Shown here: positions 12,398 through 20,424 of the stretch, piece by piece
Layout of the letters: each line of letters begins with the position of its first letter
Position numbering within the stretch: the first letter of the stretch is position 1
Source: Rohdeia mirabilis
GTDB taxonomy: Bacteria; Planctomycetota; UBA1135; GCA-002686595
Assembly: GCA_007750655.1 (NCBI GenBank)
Contig: CP036290.1
Coordinates: 3,162,001-3,226,000 of the forward strand
Direction: 5' to 3'
DNA: 64,000 bases
Translations under genes and position numbers: made by a program
Notes under the pieces: generated by a model
What the model was told of the DNA's origin: nothing
The model's input: the letters and a program-made list of their open reading frames with translations, nothing else
Databases searched by the model: none

Positions 12398-14294
12398 ACG
12401 CCGAATGCGAATCCGCCCCTCCAGCGACCCCGCCCGCAGCGGCATGGCCCTGGCGGCGACGTTGGTCGTCTTCATCGGCATGGTCGGACTGACCATGGCG
12501 ACCCTGGCCATGTCGCGGATCGAGGTGCGCGACTCGCGCCGATCGATCGACGACGTGCGCGCACAGTACCTGGCCGAGTCGGGCGTCGAACGCGGCCTTC
12601 AGCTCGTGGCCGGAGCGATCGAACGCGCGGGCGCGACCGCTCCGCTCGAGAACGTCGTCAACCTGTTCGGCGGCGAGACCCAGTTCCGACCGTTCGACGC
12701 CGTCTCGCTGATGGACGACGGGGCCCAGGTCGGCGCCTACTCGGTCACGCTCACACTCCTCGATCAGGCGGCCGATCGCATCACGCTGCGGGTCGAAGCC
12801 ACGGGCTACCTGCCCGATCACCCGCGCAACCTCGGCCCGAACCAGACGCTGGACCAGTGGGAGTCGGTCTCCACCACGGTGCGCTACCAGCTCGAGCCGA
12901 GCGAGGTCTTCAACTACGCCTACTTCATCAACAACTGGGGCTGGCTCTACGGCAACACCATCGACGTGAACGGCAACGTGCGCTCGAACGGACAGTTCGA
13001 CGCGGGTGGCTACAAGCCCACGATCAACGGTCAGCCCGCGTACGAGGCCGTGAACGCCGATGGTGCGACCGTCACGTTGACCGGCTACCAGGACAGCAAC
13101 GGCGACGGACTTCTCGACGGCGAGGACGGCGGCATCTGGTCCGGCTGGGACATCGCCAACTCGGCGAACGTCCGCGGCATCGGCGGTGAGGCGCGCAACC
13201 AGCACGAGTTCGACGACCAGGTCGAGATGCCCAACCTGTCCGACCTCTCGCAGTACGTCGACATCGCGACGGAAGAGGGTTCGAGCATCACGATCGGCGG
13301 TGTGACGATGACGAACGCCGTCTACGGCGACGAGCCGGGCGAGAAGGGAGACATCTTCCTCTACGGAACGCCGGCCGATCCGATCGTCCTGGACGGTCCC
13401 GTGGTCATCGACGGCGACGTGATCATCTACGGCACGGTCACCGGTCAGGGCTCGATCTTCGCGAGCGGCAACGTCTACATCCCGGACTCGCTCGAGTACG
13501 CCAACCCGCCGACCTCGGTGCGTCCAGCGGACACCACCCAGGCCGAGACCGAGGCCTGGCTGACGGCCAACTGGGACAAGGACTTCCTCGGGCTCTACTC
13601 GGCCGAGAACATCGTCGTCGGGGACCACACGCACAAGACTTGGAAGAAGTACGTCGGCGGCTGGATGAAGTCGTCGCTCAACAGTTCGGTCGAGGACGCG
13701 GGCGAGGACGGCATCCCGAACACCAAGGCCGGCAAGGACGGCATCCTCGGCACGGCCGACGACGACGTGCTCGAGGGCGACGGAATCTGGACCGTCGAGA
13801 CCTACAGCGAGACCGACGACGAGCTCGGACTGATCCCGGCCGGCTACTCGGTCGGCGATCCGATCCCTGGCAGCGGCGAGGACATCGACGGCGATGGCAC
13901 CTACGACACCCAGACGACGCTCACCGACGTCACGCTGACCAAGTCGATCAACTCGGGTCAGTTCGGTGGCAACGTGCCGCTCGGGGGCGTCTCGAAGTAC
14001 AGCGACATCGCGACGCTCTACGCCGGCCGACTCGACGCGGTGATGTACACCAACCACTCGTTCTGCTGGACGGTGTTCGGCGGCGCTCCGGCGCAGATCA
14101 ACGGCGCCGTGATCAGCCGCAACGAGAACATCGTCTACGGCACGCCGTCGGTCGAGATGAACTACGACTGTCGCCTCCTCGGCGGCGTCACCGGCAAGGC
14201 CGGCAAGCTGCTGCCCCAGATCGTCCGCCCGCCCCAGATCCTGATGTGGCGCAAGCTGGACACGGACCCGAACCGCGGTGAGGTCGCCCCGTGA
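12378..14294 (+). CDS. Very large PilX/GspK-like pilin-domain protein with calcium-loop motifs
   Basis: About 638 residues, far longer than PilX or GspK (usually 150-350). The N-terminus has the pilin-like signature RSG^MALAATLVVFIGMVGLTMATLAM followed by RAQYLAESGVERGLQ, typical of the PilX N-terminal domain. In line with GspK, it lacks Glu at +5. The rest is an exported body rich in Asp, Gly, Asn and Thr. It has several DxDxDG-like loops: DSNGDGLLD near residue 239, EDGIPN...KDGILG near 440, and DIDGDGTYD near 500, which probably bind calcium. The 12378 ATG has a perfect AGGAGG nine bases upstream. ATG 12405 is the alternative. The frame ends in a GTGA overlap with the next gene. Confidence 0.72.
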   Translation: MCAPATERRMRIRPSSDPARSGMALAATLVVFIGMVGLTMATLAMSRIEVRDSRRSIDDVRAQYLAESGVERGLQLVAGAIERAGATAPLENVVNLFGGETQFRPFDAVSLMDDGAQVGAYSVTLTLLDQAADRITLRVEATGYLPDHPRNLGPNQTLDQWESVSTTVRYQLEPSEVFNYAYFINNWGWLYGNTIDVNGNVRSNGQFDAGGYKPTINGQPAYEAVNADGATVTLTGYQDSNGDGLLDGEDGGIWSGWDIANSANVRGIGGEARNQHEFDDQVEMPNLSDLSQYVDIATEEGSSITIGGVTMTNAVYGDEPGEKGDIFLYGTPADPIVLDGPVVIDGDVIIYGTVTGQGSIFASGNVYIPDSLEYANPPTSVRPADTTQAETEAWLTANWDKDFLGLYSAENIVVGDHTHKTWKKYVGGWMKSSLNSSVEDAGEDGIPNTKAGKDGILGTADDDVLEGDGIWTVETYSETDDELGLIPAGYSVGDPIPGSGEDIDGDGTYDTQTTLTDVTLTKSINSGQFGGNVPLGGVSKYSDIATLYAGRLDAVMYTNHSFCWTVFGGAPAQINGAVISRNENIVYGTPSVEMNYDCRLLGGVTGKAGKLLPQIVRPPQILMWRKLDTDPNRGEVAP

Positions 14295-14914
14295 ACGCTC
14301 GTCGGCGGCGCAGCGGCGCCGTGGTCCTCACCACCCTGGTCCTCACACTCCTGGCGTCCCCGGCCACCGCTCAACGCGCAAAACAGCGCGTGGATCGGTC
14401 GCAGGAGGCCCGGGTGGAGAAGGCCGCCGAGAAGGTCGAAGAACCGAACCCGGACGAGATCCGTGGGCGGAACGACCAGCTGCTCAACCCGCCGGTCGAA
14501 CCGCGCGCGGACGAGCCGCTCCCCAAGGACTTCCGCGCGATCCTCGAAGAGCGCGAGCGCGAGCGCATGCACCCCGCGCTCGAGCCGCTGACGATCTCGG
14601 GCATCGACGAGAACGGGGCCGCGTTCCGCACCAGTACGCCGAGCCTCGCCCGCGCTCTGATCCAGCCGCTCGAGGTGGACGGGGACGATCTCTACGAGCG
14701 CAAGCTCGCCCTCTTCTCGGGCGGCGGGCGCAGCTTCGACCGCGCGCCGACAACGATCGCACCGACGGGACCTCCGCGCACGACGCAAGCAGCCCCGAAG
14801 CCGACGAGGAACACAGGTGACGCGTCGAACGACGAGGGCGGCTCGAACTGGGCGATCATCGCGCTCCTGTCGAGCGTGGCCGCGTTGATCGCGGTCCGCC
14901 GCCGCGGGCTCTGA
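14291..14914 (+). CDS. Exported protein with C-terminal hydrophobic anchor, function unknown
   Basis: A 207-residue protein of no family I recognise. It has an N-terminal signal peptide (RRRR, then a hydrophobic stretch ending ASPATA|Q), a Glu/Arg/Pro-rich middle that looks unstructured, and a C-terminal segment GGSNWAIIALLSSVAALIAV followed by RRRGL. The Gly-rich lead, one membrane helix and basic end resemble C-terminal protein-sorting tails such as GlyGly-CTERM or PEP-CTERM, though no exact signature is present. The GTG start overlaps the stop of the large pilin-like gene, so it belongs to the same operon and may help assemble or anchor that structure. That role is inference. Confidence 0.65.
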   Translation: MNARRRRSGAVVLTTLVLTLLASPATAQRAKQRVDRSQEARVEKAAEKVEEPNPDEIRGRNDQLLNPPVEPRADEPLPKDFRAILEERERERMHPALEPLTISGIDENGAAFRTSTPSLARALIQPLEVDGDDLYERKLALFSGGGRSFDRAPTTIAPTGPPRTTQAAPKPTRNTGDASNDEGGSNWAIIALLSSVAALIAVRRRGL

Positions 14915-14949
14915 GCGCGGCACGCCCGTTCGGACCGGGCCCGGAACGC

Positions 14950-14989
14950 ACGAGCGCCGCTCCTCGCCATGGCGAAGAGCGGCGCTCGT
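14950..14989. terminator. Bidirectional stem-loop between convergent genes
   Basis: Arms 14950-14969 and 14970-14989 pair over 20 positions with a single mismatch (14963/14976); the centre is a perfect 12-base palindrome. It sits between the pilin-like operon (plus) and lat (minus), so it probably ends transcription from both sides. Confidence 0.6.
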
Positions 14990-15034
14990 TCCGTTCCGAC
15001 CGCGAGCGCCGAGGCGGCCGCGGCCTCGCGAGCC

Positions 15035-16357
15035 TCAGGCCTTCGCCGCCGCCGGGATCGCAGCGGCGACGCGCTCGACGACCATGTCGGCCTCGGCGGC
15101 CGAGAGGATCAAGGGCATGCGCAGGCGGACCGAGTCGGGGCCCGAGGCCAACGCCAACAGACCGTGGTCGCGCATCGAGTTCAGCATCGCATTGCGCGCG
15201 TCGGCGCTCTCGCAGGTGAACGCCTGCCAGGTGCCGATGCCGCGCACGTTCGAGATCTGGCCGTGCTCGCGCGCGACGTTCTGCAGACCACCCAGGACCT
15301 GGCAGCCGCGTTCGGCGGTGTTCGCGCACAGGCCGTCCTGCTCGATGATCTGGATGAAGCGCTTGGCGCGCACCATGTCGACGAGGTTGCCGCCCCAGGT
15401 GGAGTTGATGCGGCTGCTCTTGTGGAAGACGTTGTCCACGACGCTCTCGACGCGACGGTTCGCGTAGATGCCGCAGACCTGGGTCTTCTTGCCGAAAGCC
15501 ACCACGTCGGGCGCGACGCCGTAGTTCTGCCACATCCACGGACGCCCGGTTCCGAAGAAGCCCGTCTGGACCTCGTCGAAGATCAGGAGCGCCTCCTGCT
15601 CGTCCGCGTACGCGCGCAGCTTCTGCAGGAACTCGGGACGGAAGTAGTTGTCGCCACCCTCGCCCTGGATCGGTTCGAGCAGGATCGCCGCGACCTTCTT
15701 GCCGTACTTGGCGAAAGCGGCATCGATCTCGGCGCAGGCCTTGGCCTCTTCCGCCTCGATGTCGTTCGCGATCTCACCGTTCGCGTCGTAGCGGATGGCC
15801 GGGTTGTGCACCCGCGGCCAGTCGAACTTCGGGAACAGGCCGACTTTGTCGGCGACCGTGTTCGTGACGCTCATCGTGTAGCCGGAGCGACCGTGGAAGG
15901 CCTGCTTGAAGTGCAGGACGACCAAGTCGTTGACGTCGTCGAGCATCGACGTGCGTCCGAGCGTGCGCGCCTTCCAGTCGAAGGCCGTCTTCATCGCGTT
16001 CTCGACCGCGAGCGATCCACCCGCCACCCAGAAGTGGTGCGGGTAGCCCTCGGGCGTGACGTGCGTCGCGAAGGTCTCGACGAACTCCGCCATCGACGAC
16101 GTGTAGAGGTCGGAGTTGGCGGGGTTGTTCTTCGCGACGAGCGTCAGCTCCTCCACGAAGGCTCCGTCGTTCATCTTCGGGTGGTTGTAGCCGATCGGCC
16201 ACGACGCGAAGGACGTGAAGCAGTCGAGGTACTCCTTCCCCGACACGGCGTCGCGCATCCAGACGCCGTGGGATCCTTCGAGGTCCAGGACGAACGGGTA
16301 GCCGTCGGCCAGTTGGTGGCGTTTCAGGACGCCGTGTACGCGGTTCGGTTCCAACAT
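15035..16357 (-). CDS. lat: L-lysine 6-aminotransferase (lysine epsilon-transaminase)
   Basis: A 440-residue class III PLP aminotransferase that moves the epsilon-amino group of lysine to 2-oxoglutarate, giving allysine and glutamate. It closely follows known LAT proteins: NNPANSDLYTSSMAEFVETF, the AGGSLAVENAMKTAFDWK segment, EPIQGEGGDNYFRPEF, the LIFDEVQTG aspartate that contacts the PLP ring, VVAFGKKTQVCG carrying the Schiff-base lysine, and NSTWGGNL. The ATG at 16357 (MLEPNRVHG) fits the family N-terminus. The frame is open further upstream without homology. The next enzyme would be an allysine/piperideine-6-carboxylate dehydrogenase. The only dehydrogenase relative nearby, 475 bases upstream on the same strand, lacks its catalytic cysteine. 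Confidence 0.92.
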   Translation of the reverse strand: MLEPNRVHGVLKRHQLADGYPFVLDLEGSHGVWMRDAVSGKEYLDCFTSFASWPIGYNHPKMNDGAFVEELTLVAKNNPANSDLYTSSMAEFVETFATHVTPEGYPHHFWVAGGSLAVENAMKTAFDWKARTLGRTSMLDDVNDLVVLHFKQAFHGRSGYTMSVTNTVADKVGLFPKFDWPRVHNPAIRYDANGEIANDIEAEEAKACAEIDAAFAKYGKKVAAILLEPIQGEGGDNYFRPEFLQKLRAYADEQEALLIFDEVQTGFFGTGRPWMWQNYGVAPDVVAFGKKTQVCGIYANRRVESVVDNVFHKSSRINSTWGGNLVDMVRAKRFIQIIEQDGLCANTAERGCQVLGGLQNVAREHGQISNVRGIGTWQAFTCESADARNAMLNSMRDHGLLALASGPDSVRLRMPLILSAAEADMVVERVAAAIPAAAKA

Positions 16358-16832
16358 CGCAGTGCAGTGGGCTGGGCGGCGCTCCCCTGTCGGGACGCCG
16401 CTCGCTGTGGGCAAGCTCGAAAAGGCGCTGATCCGGGCACGGTCCGTCCGAGCTCGGTGCCACCTGCGCGGCACTTCGGGACGGGGTCGATCAGCAGCCC
16501 CCGCAGCGCCTGCCCGGCTGCGGGATCGGAAAGCCCGAGGGCCCCGGTGCTCGCGTCCGGCGCTCCCGGTGGGAACGGCCGTGTACGACGCACGAGGGGC
16601 CCGGAGGTGGCGCTGGGCGCCCGCTCCTCTCTGCCCCCAGTCTAGCCCGCCGGAGCCGGGGATCCGACCCTGGGCCCGCCGCGTGGGACGTCCGAGCCGC
16701 GACGGAGCCAGGTTCGGTCCGCGGGTGGCGCGCCGGATCGCTGCGGCTCGGGACCGCCGGAGCTGCATGCGGAGGAGCGGAGCGCTCGAAGCACGGGAGT
16801 ACAGAAGGAGCGGCCCCACCGCCGCGACCGAC
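16358..16832. other. 475-base intergenic region between lat and the ALDH-like gene
   Basis: No gene seen; the open frames are low-complexity. The minus strand carries a TAGACT box (16644 down to 16639) that could be a -10 element for lat, with a long 5' leader of about 275 bases. No clear -35 partner or hairpin was found. Confidence 0.4.
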
Positions 16833-17906
16833 TCAGGCGGGTTCGTCCGACACCCGGCGGACCACCAGGACGGGCACGCAGGGCAGCTGCTTCACGGGCT
16901 CCATCCAACTCTCGCCGTTGACGAACAGCGAGGGTGCGAAGACCGGCTGTCCGCGGTGCTCCGCGAGGGCCACGGGGGTCGCGCCCTGTTCGACCAGGCG
17001 GCTGACCGCGTCGGCGAACGTGCGGCGCAGCGCGGCGTCGGGCGACGGAACGGGCTCCCGTCGCGCGCCCCCACTCGCGGCGCGCAGGGCCGCGTCGACG
17101 AGCGGGACGAGCGCGTCGACCCAGCCCGCGTGTTCGGCCTCGAGCACTTCGAGCACGGTCGTCCGCCCGGGCAGGAGGCCACCGAGTGCGGCGCGCGCCC
17201 CGAACGCCGACTCGAAAGCGCGTCGCGGCGTCTCCAGGCCGGACGAACCGGCCCGCCGGACGCGGCCCTGGGGCCAGTCGAAGGCCCAACGGCGCTCACC
17301 GACCGCGGCGCGCAACTCGACGGCCGCGCGTTCGTCGTCGACGGTCAGACGCGCGCGATCGGGCGCGTCGGCGCGACTCGCCAGGTCGCCGAGCTCGGCC
17401 CCGTGCAGCAGCGAGAGACGTCCGGGCGGCAGTCCCGCGTCGAGCAGGGCGTCGGCCCAGACGTCGGCCGCTTCGGGCAGGCGTCGATCGGACAGGAGCA
17501 GCACCGCTGCCCCCGAGGCCAGTGCGCCCAAGAGTCGCCGCCCGAGTTCCCCCACACCGTCGGTCCAGTGCGCGGCCAGGAGCATCGTCGTCGGCGACCC
17601 TCGATGGCCGCTCCCGGGCGGCACGGGCACCACCTTGGCGATGCGCTCGGGCAGGTCCTCCGCGGGAATGCCGAGGGCGGCCGCCACGTCGTCGACCCAG
17701 GCCAGATCGTCCTCGACCAGGTGGGCCGCTTCCGCGAGCAGGCTCTCGGCGGGCGGCCTGCCGTGCTCGAGTGCGGCGAGGGCGCGCTGGAAGTCGGCGG
17801 CGGTCGCGCGGGCGTAGCTGCGCCCACCACCGGCCACGGGGGCCTCGAAGGAGCTGCGCCCCTCCACTCGGCGGCCATCGATGAGGTGTCCGATCACGTC
17901 GCGCAT
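16833..17906 (-). CDS. Truncated, catalytic-cysteine-less aldehyde dehydrogenase-like protein
   Basis: A 357-residue protein whose segments line up with the NAD-dependent aldehyde dehydrogenase fold. The N-terminus is [13 protein letters not shown]...FEAPV. The cofactor region is [16 protein letters not shown]...[14 protein letters not shown], matching the ALDH pattern of a lysine-binding strand followed by [30 protein letters not shown] (about residues 243-266) sits where active enzymes have GQxC. The end [27 protein letters not shown] matches the EEIFGPV strand. The catalytic Cys position is Thr, and the protein stops right after the EEIFGPV equivalent, about 130 residues early. It is probably non-enzymatic or remodelled. 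Composition is normal, so recent decay is not obvious. Start ATG 17906. Confidence 0.6.
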   Translation of the reverse strand: MRDVIGHLIDGRRVEGRSSFEAPVAGGGRSYARATAADFQRALAALEHGRPPAESLLAEAAHLVEDDLAWVDDVAAALGIPAEDLPERIAKVVPVPPGSGHRGSPTTMLLAAHWTDGVGELGRRLLGALASGAAVLLLSDRRLPEAADVWADALLDAGLPPGRLSLLHGAELGDLASRADAPDRARLTVDDERAAVELRAAVGERRWAFDWPQGRVRRAGSSGLETPRRAFESAFGARAALGGLLPGRTTVLEVLEAEHAGWVDALVPLVDAALRAASGGARREPVPSPDAALRRTFADAVSRLVEQGATPVALAEHRGQPVFAPSLFVNGESWMEPVKQLPCVPVLVVRRVSDEPA

Positions 17907-17963
17907 CCTACGTCGCCGCCGCGATGGAGCCAGCGGCGTGTCGGTGCCATGCTGGAGCCGACG

Positions 17964-18473
17964 ATGAACGACCAGATCCAGGCAGCCGGCGGAATCGAGC
18001 GCCAGAGCGCCCCTGCGACCGGGCCCCCGGTCCGCCGCGGCGCGCGCTTGCACCCCTGGATGCGGATGACGAAGGGCCGCGAGTACAGCTCCGTCTACCG
18101 CCGCGGCAGCCGGGCGCGCGGCAACCTCGTCACGATCGCCGCCGCCCCCAACGGCAGCGGCGGCACGCGCCTGGGGCTGTCGATCGGCAAGAAGGTCGAC
18201 AAGCGGGCCGTGGTCCGCAACCGACTGCGGCGCCTGTTCCGCGAGGCCTTCCGGCTCGAGTACGACCGACTTCCGAGCGGCTACGACCTGGTGGTGATCG
18301 GGTCCACGCCCAAGCCGGTCGTGACCCTCGTCGACGCGCGCCGCGAGCTGGTCAAGCTCGCCGTGAAGGCCGCGCGGCGCTCGGAGGATCGACAGCGCGA
18401 GGAGCGGGAACGCGGCGCCGCGGCGAGCGGGACCACGGGAGCCGAGGCCGCGCGACCGGGGCCACCGGCGTGA
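17964..18473 (+). CDS. rnpA: Ribonuclease P protein component
   Basis: A 169-residue basic protein that assists the catalytic RNA in trimming tRNA 5' leaders. The core starts at about residue 38 ([20 protein letters not shown]) and contains the RNR signature [18 protein letters not shown], then a beta strand YDLVVIG. N-terminal and C-terminal Ala/Arg/Gly-rich extensions make it longer than the usual 110-130 residues. ATG 17964 was chosen; ATG 17949 is also in frame. The stop overlaps the yidD start (GTGA). No rpmH ORF is visible upstream, where the minus-strand ALDH-like gene begins 57 bases away. That departs from the usual rpmH-rnpA pair. Confidence 0.9.
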   Translation: MNDQIQAAGGIERQSAPATGPPVRRGARLHPWMRMTKGREYSSVYRRGSRARGNLVTIAAAPNGSGGTRLGLSIGKKVDKRAVVRNRLRRLFREAFRLEYDRLPSGYDLVVIGSTPKPVVTLVDARRELVKLAVKAARRSEDRQREERERGAAASGTTGAEAARPGPPA

Positions 18474-18805
18474 GTTCCACTCCTCCCGTCGCGCTGATCT
18501 GGCTCCGCCGGGCGGTGACGGCGCCGATCGTGCTCTATCGACGGTTCGTCTCGCCCTACACTCCTGCGTCCTGCCGCTTCCAGCCGACCTGCAGCGCCTA
18601 CGCCGTCGAGGCCATCGAACGCCACGGCGTGCTGCGCGGCGGTTGGCTCACGACGCGCCGCATCCTGCGCTGCCATCCCTTCGGCCCGCCGCCCGGGCCC
18701 GACCCCGTTCCGCCCACCGCTCCACCTTCCGCTCCGATCCACGAGGAGCACCCGACCGACCGCGAACCATGCTGCGACGAGACCAACGATCCCTGTTCCC
18801 GCTGA
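18470..18805 (+). CDS. yidD: Membrane protein insertion efficiency factor YidD
   Basis: A 111-residue small protein. The conserved core is [20 protein letters not shown] followed by [28 protein letters not shown], with the three invariant cysteines of the family. It is thought to sit at the inner membrane by an amphipathic N-terminal helix and to assist YidC. A Pro-rich, acidic tail of about 40 residues follows the core and overlaps the start of the next gene by 37 bases. The GTG start overlaps the rnpA stop. yidC itself is 32 kb away at 50451-52403, next to mnmE. Confidence 0.9.
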   Translation: MSSTPPVALIWLRRAVTAPIVLYRRFVSPYTPASCRFQPTCSAYAVEAIERHGVLRGGWLTTRRILRCHPFGPPPGPDPVPPTAPPSAPIHEEHPTDREPCCDETNDPCSR

Positions 18806-19980
18806 TCCTCGCCGCCGCCGTGGCCTGCGGGTGCGAGGCGAGCGAACCGGCCGAGCCGACGTCCGCCACGACCGAGCAGTCGTCGGCGCCCGAGGCCGGG
18901 ACAGACGACTCCGCCGACGAACCCTGCCCGGTCCCCTACCTGGCGCGTGTCGACGAACTGATCGAGGAGGACGAGAGGCACTTCGCGGCGCTCTACAAGA
19001 TCACGGCCGGTGGCGAGAACGCCGAAGCCTACTGGGCCTTCGACGGCGATCGCCTGGTCCTGCAGCGCAAGGAACAGCGCGAGGACGGCTTCTGCGACCG
19101 CATCTACGTGACCAAGCCCGGTGAGGCCGGTCTCGAGCTCGTCTCCGACGGACGCGGCGTCACCACGTGTGCCTACTTCCTGCCCGGCGACACGTCGGTG
19201 CTGTACGCCTCGACGACGCTCGAACAGACCACGTGTCCCGGCATGCCGATCGCACCCGAAGGCGTCGCGCGCGGCTACATGTGGGCGCTGCACCCCGAGT
19301 TCGACATCTTCTCCCGCGACCTGGTCACGGGCGAGCGCCTGCAGTTGACGGCCGAGCCCGGCTACGACGCGGAAGCGACCGTCTCGCCGGCCGGCGACCG
19401 CATGGTGTTCACGTCGACGCGCTCGGGCGACGTGGAACTGTGGACGGCGAACCTGGACGGTTCGGACCTCCTGCAGGTCACGGACGCCTTCGGCTACGAC
19501 GGCGGTGCGTTCTACTCGCACGGCGCCGATCGCCTGGTCTTCCGCACGACCGAGTTCAGCAGCGATCCGGACGTACGCGCCGCCGAACAGGACGAGTACC
19601 GCCGCCTGCTCGACGCGAACCTGGTCAAGCCGTCGCGCATGGAGATCTACACCTGCAACACCGACGGCACGGAACGCCAGAAGGTCACCGAACTCGGTGG
19701 CGCCAACTTCGCTCCGTACTTCACGCCCGACGACTCGCACATCCTGTTCTCGAGCAACTGGGAGAATCCGAAGGCACGCGGTCCGCTCTTCGACCTCTTC
19801 ATGGTGCCGTCGACCGGCGGCCCCCACGGACCGGACGCCGTCGAGAAGGTCACGACCTACGAAGGCTTCGACTCCTTCCCGATGTTCAGCCCTGACGGCA
19901 AGTGGCTGGCCTTCAGCTCGAACCGCGGCAACGAAGCCGAGGGTGTCACCAACGTCTTCGTCGCGCGCTGGCGCGACTGA
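18769..19980 (+). CDS. TolB-like beta-propeller lipoprotein (PD40 repeats)
   Basis: A 403-residue exported protein. The N-terminus [19 protein letters not shown] is a lipoprotein-type signal peptide, followed by an acidic Ser/Thr/Glu-rich linker to about residue 50. The rest contains repeated WD40-like PD40 units such as [40 protein letters not shown] and [18 protein letters not shown], which form a propeller like that in TolB or the N-terminal half of DPP-IV. No peptidase domain follows, so it is probably a binding or scaffolding protein in the periplasm. Its start lies 37 bases inside yidD. Substrate or partner unknown. Confidence 0.78.
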   Translation: MLRRDQRSLFPLILAAAVACGCEASEPAEPTSATTEQSSAPEAGTDDSADEPCPVPYLARVDELIEEDERHFAALYKITAGGENAEAYWAFDGDRLVLQRKEQREDGFCDRIYVTKPGEAGLELVSDGRGVTTCAYFLPGDTSVLYASTTLEQTTCPGMPIAPEGVARGYMWALHPEFDIFSRDLVTGERLQLTAEPGYDAEATVSPAGDRMVFTSTRSGDVELWTANLDGSDLLQVTDAFGYDGGAFYSHGADRLVFRTTEFSSDPDVRAAEQDEYRRLLDANLVKPSRMEIYTCNTDGTERQKVTELGGANFAPYFTPDDSHILFSSNWENPKARGPLFDLFMVPSTGGPHGPDAVEKVTTYEGFDSFPMFSPDGKWLAFSSNRGNEAEGVTNVFVARWRD

Positions 19981-20004
19981 GCCCGAGAGGACCGCGAAAC
20001 GGCA

Positions 20005-20424
20005 GTGGACGACGACCCCGAGGACGACTGGATGTGGGAGCGCGCGCGCGCGCTGCTCGACTCGGTCGAGCAGTTCCAGCGCCGTGCGTTCGGCGTCGCG
20101 CCCCCCGGCGGACGCACGCCGATCTGGACGCCTCCGGTCGACGTCTTCGAACAGGGGTCGATGCTGTGGGTGCTGGTCGCGCTGCCGGGCACGTGCGCCG
20201 AGAGCGTCTCCGTGCGCGCGACCGAGAACCACCTGATCGTCGAGGGGCACCGCGGACTCCCCGAGGCCTTCCGCAACGCCCACGTCCACCGCCTCGAGAC
20301 CCCGTACGGTCACTTCCGCCGGCAGATCGACCTGCCGCTCGGGCGCTTCGTCCTCGAACAGCGCGATCAGGTCCAGGGATGCCTCGTGCTGAGGCTGCGC
20401 CGCGTGCCCACCACCGAACGATGA
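20005..20424 (+). CDS. Small heat-shock protein, Hsp20/alpha-crystallin family
   Basis: A 139-residue protein with the alpha-crystallin fold from about residue 38 to 130: PPVDVFEQGSMLWVLVALPGT, ENHLIVEGHR and GHFRRQIDLPLG match the sHsp beta strands and the conserved LPGV-type turn. It would bind unfolding proteins without ATP. The GTG at 20005 gives an acidic N-terminus (MDDDPEDDWMWERAR) with no alternative nearby. Its stop overlaps the lon start by four bases, so holdase and protease are made from one message, a sensible stress pairing. No heat-shock regulatory site was recognised upstream. Confidence 0.85.
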   Translation: MDDDPEDDWMWERARALLDSVEQFQRRAFGVAPPGGRTPIWTPPVDVFEQGSMLWVLVALPGTCAESVSVRATENHLIVEGHRGLPEAFRNAHVHRLETPYGHFRRQIDLPLGRFVLEQRDQVQGCLVLRLRRVPTTER

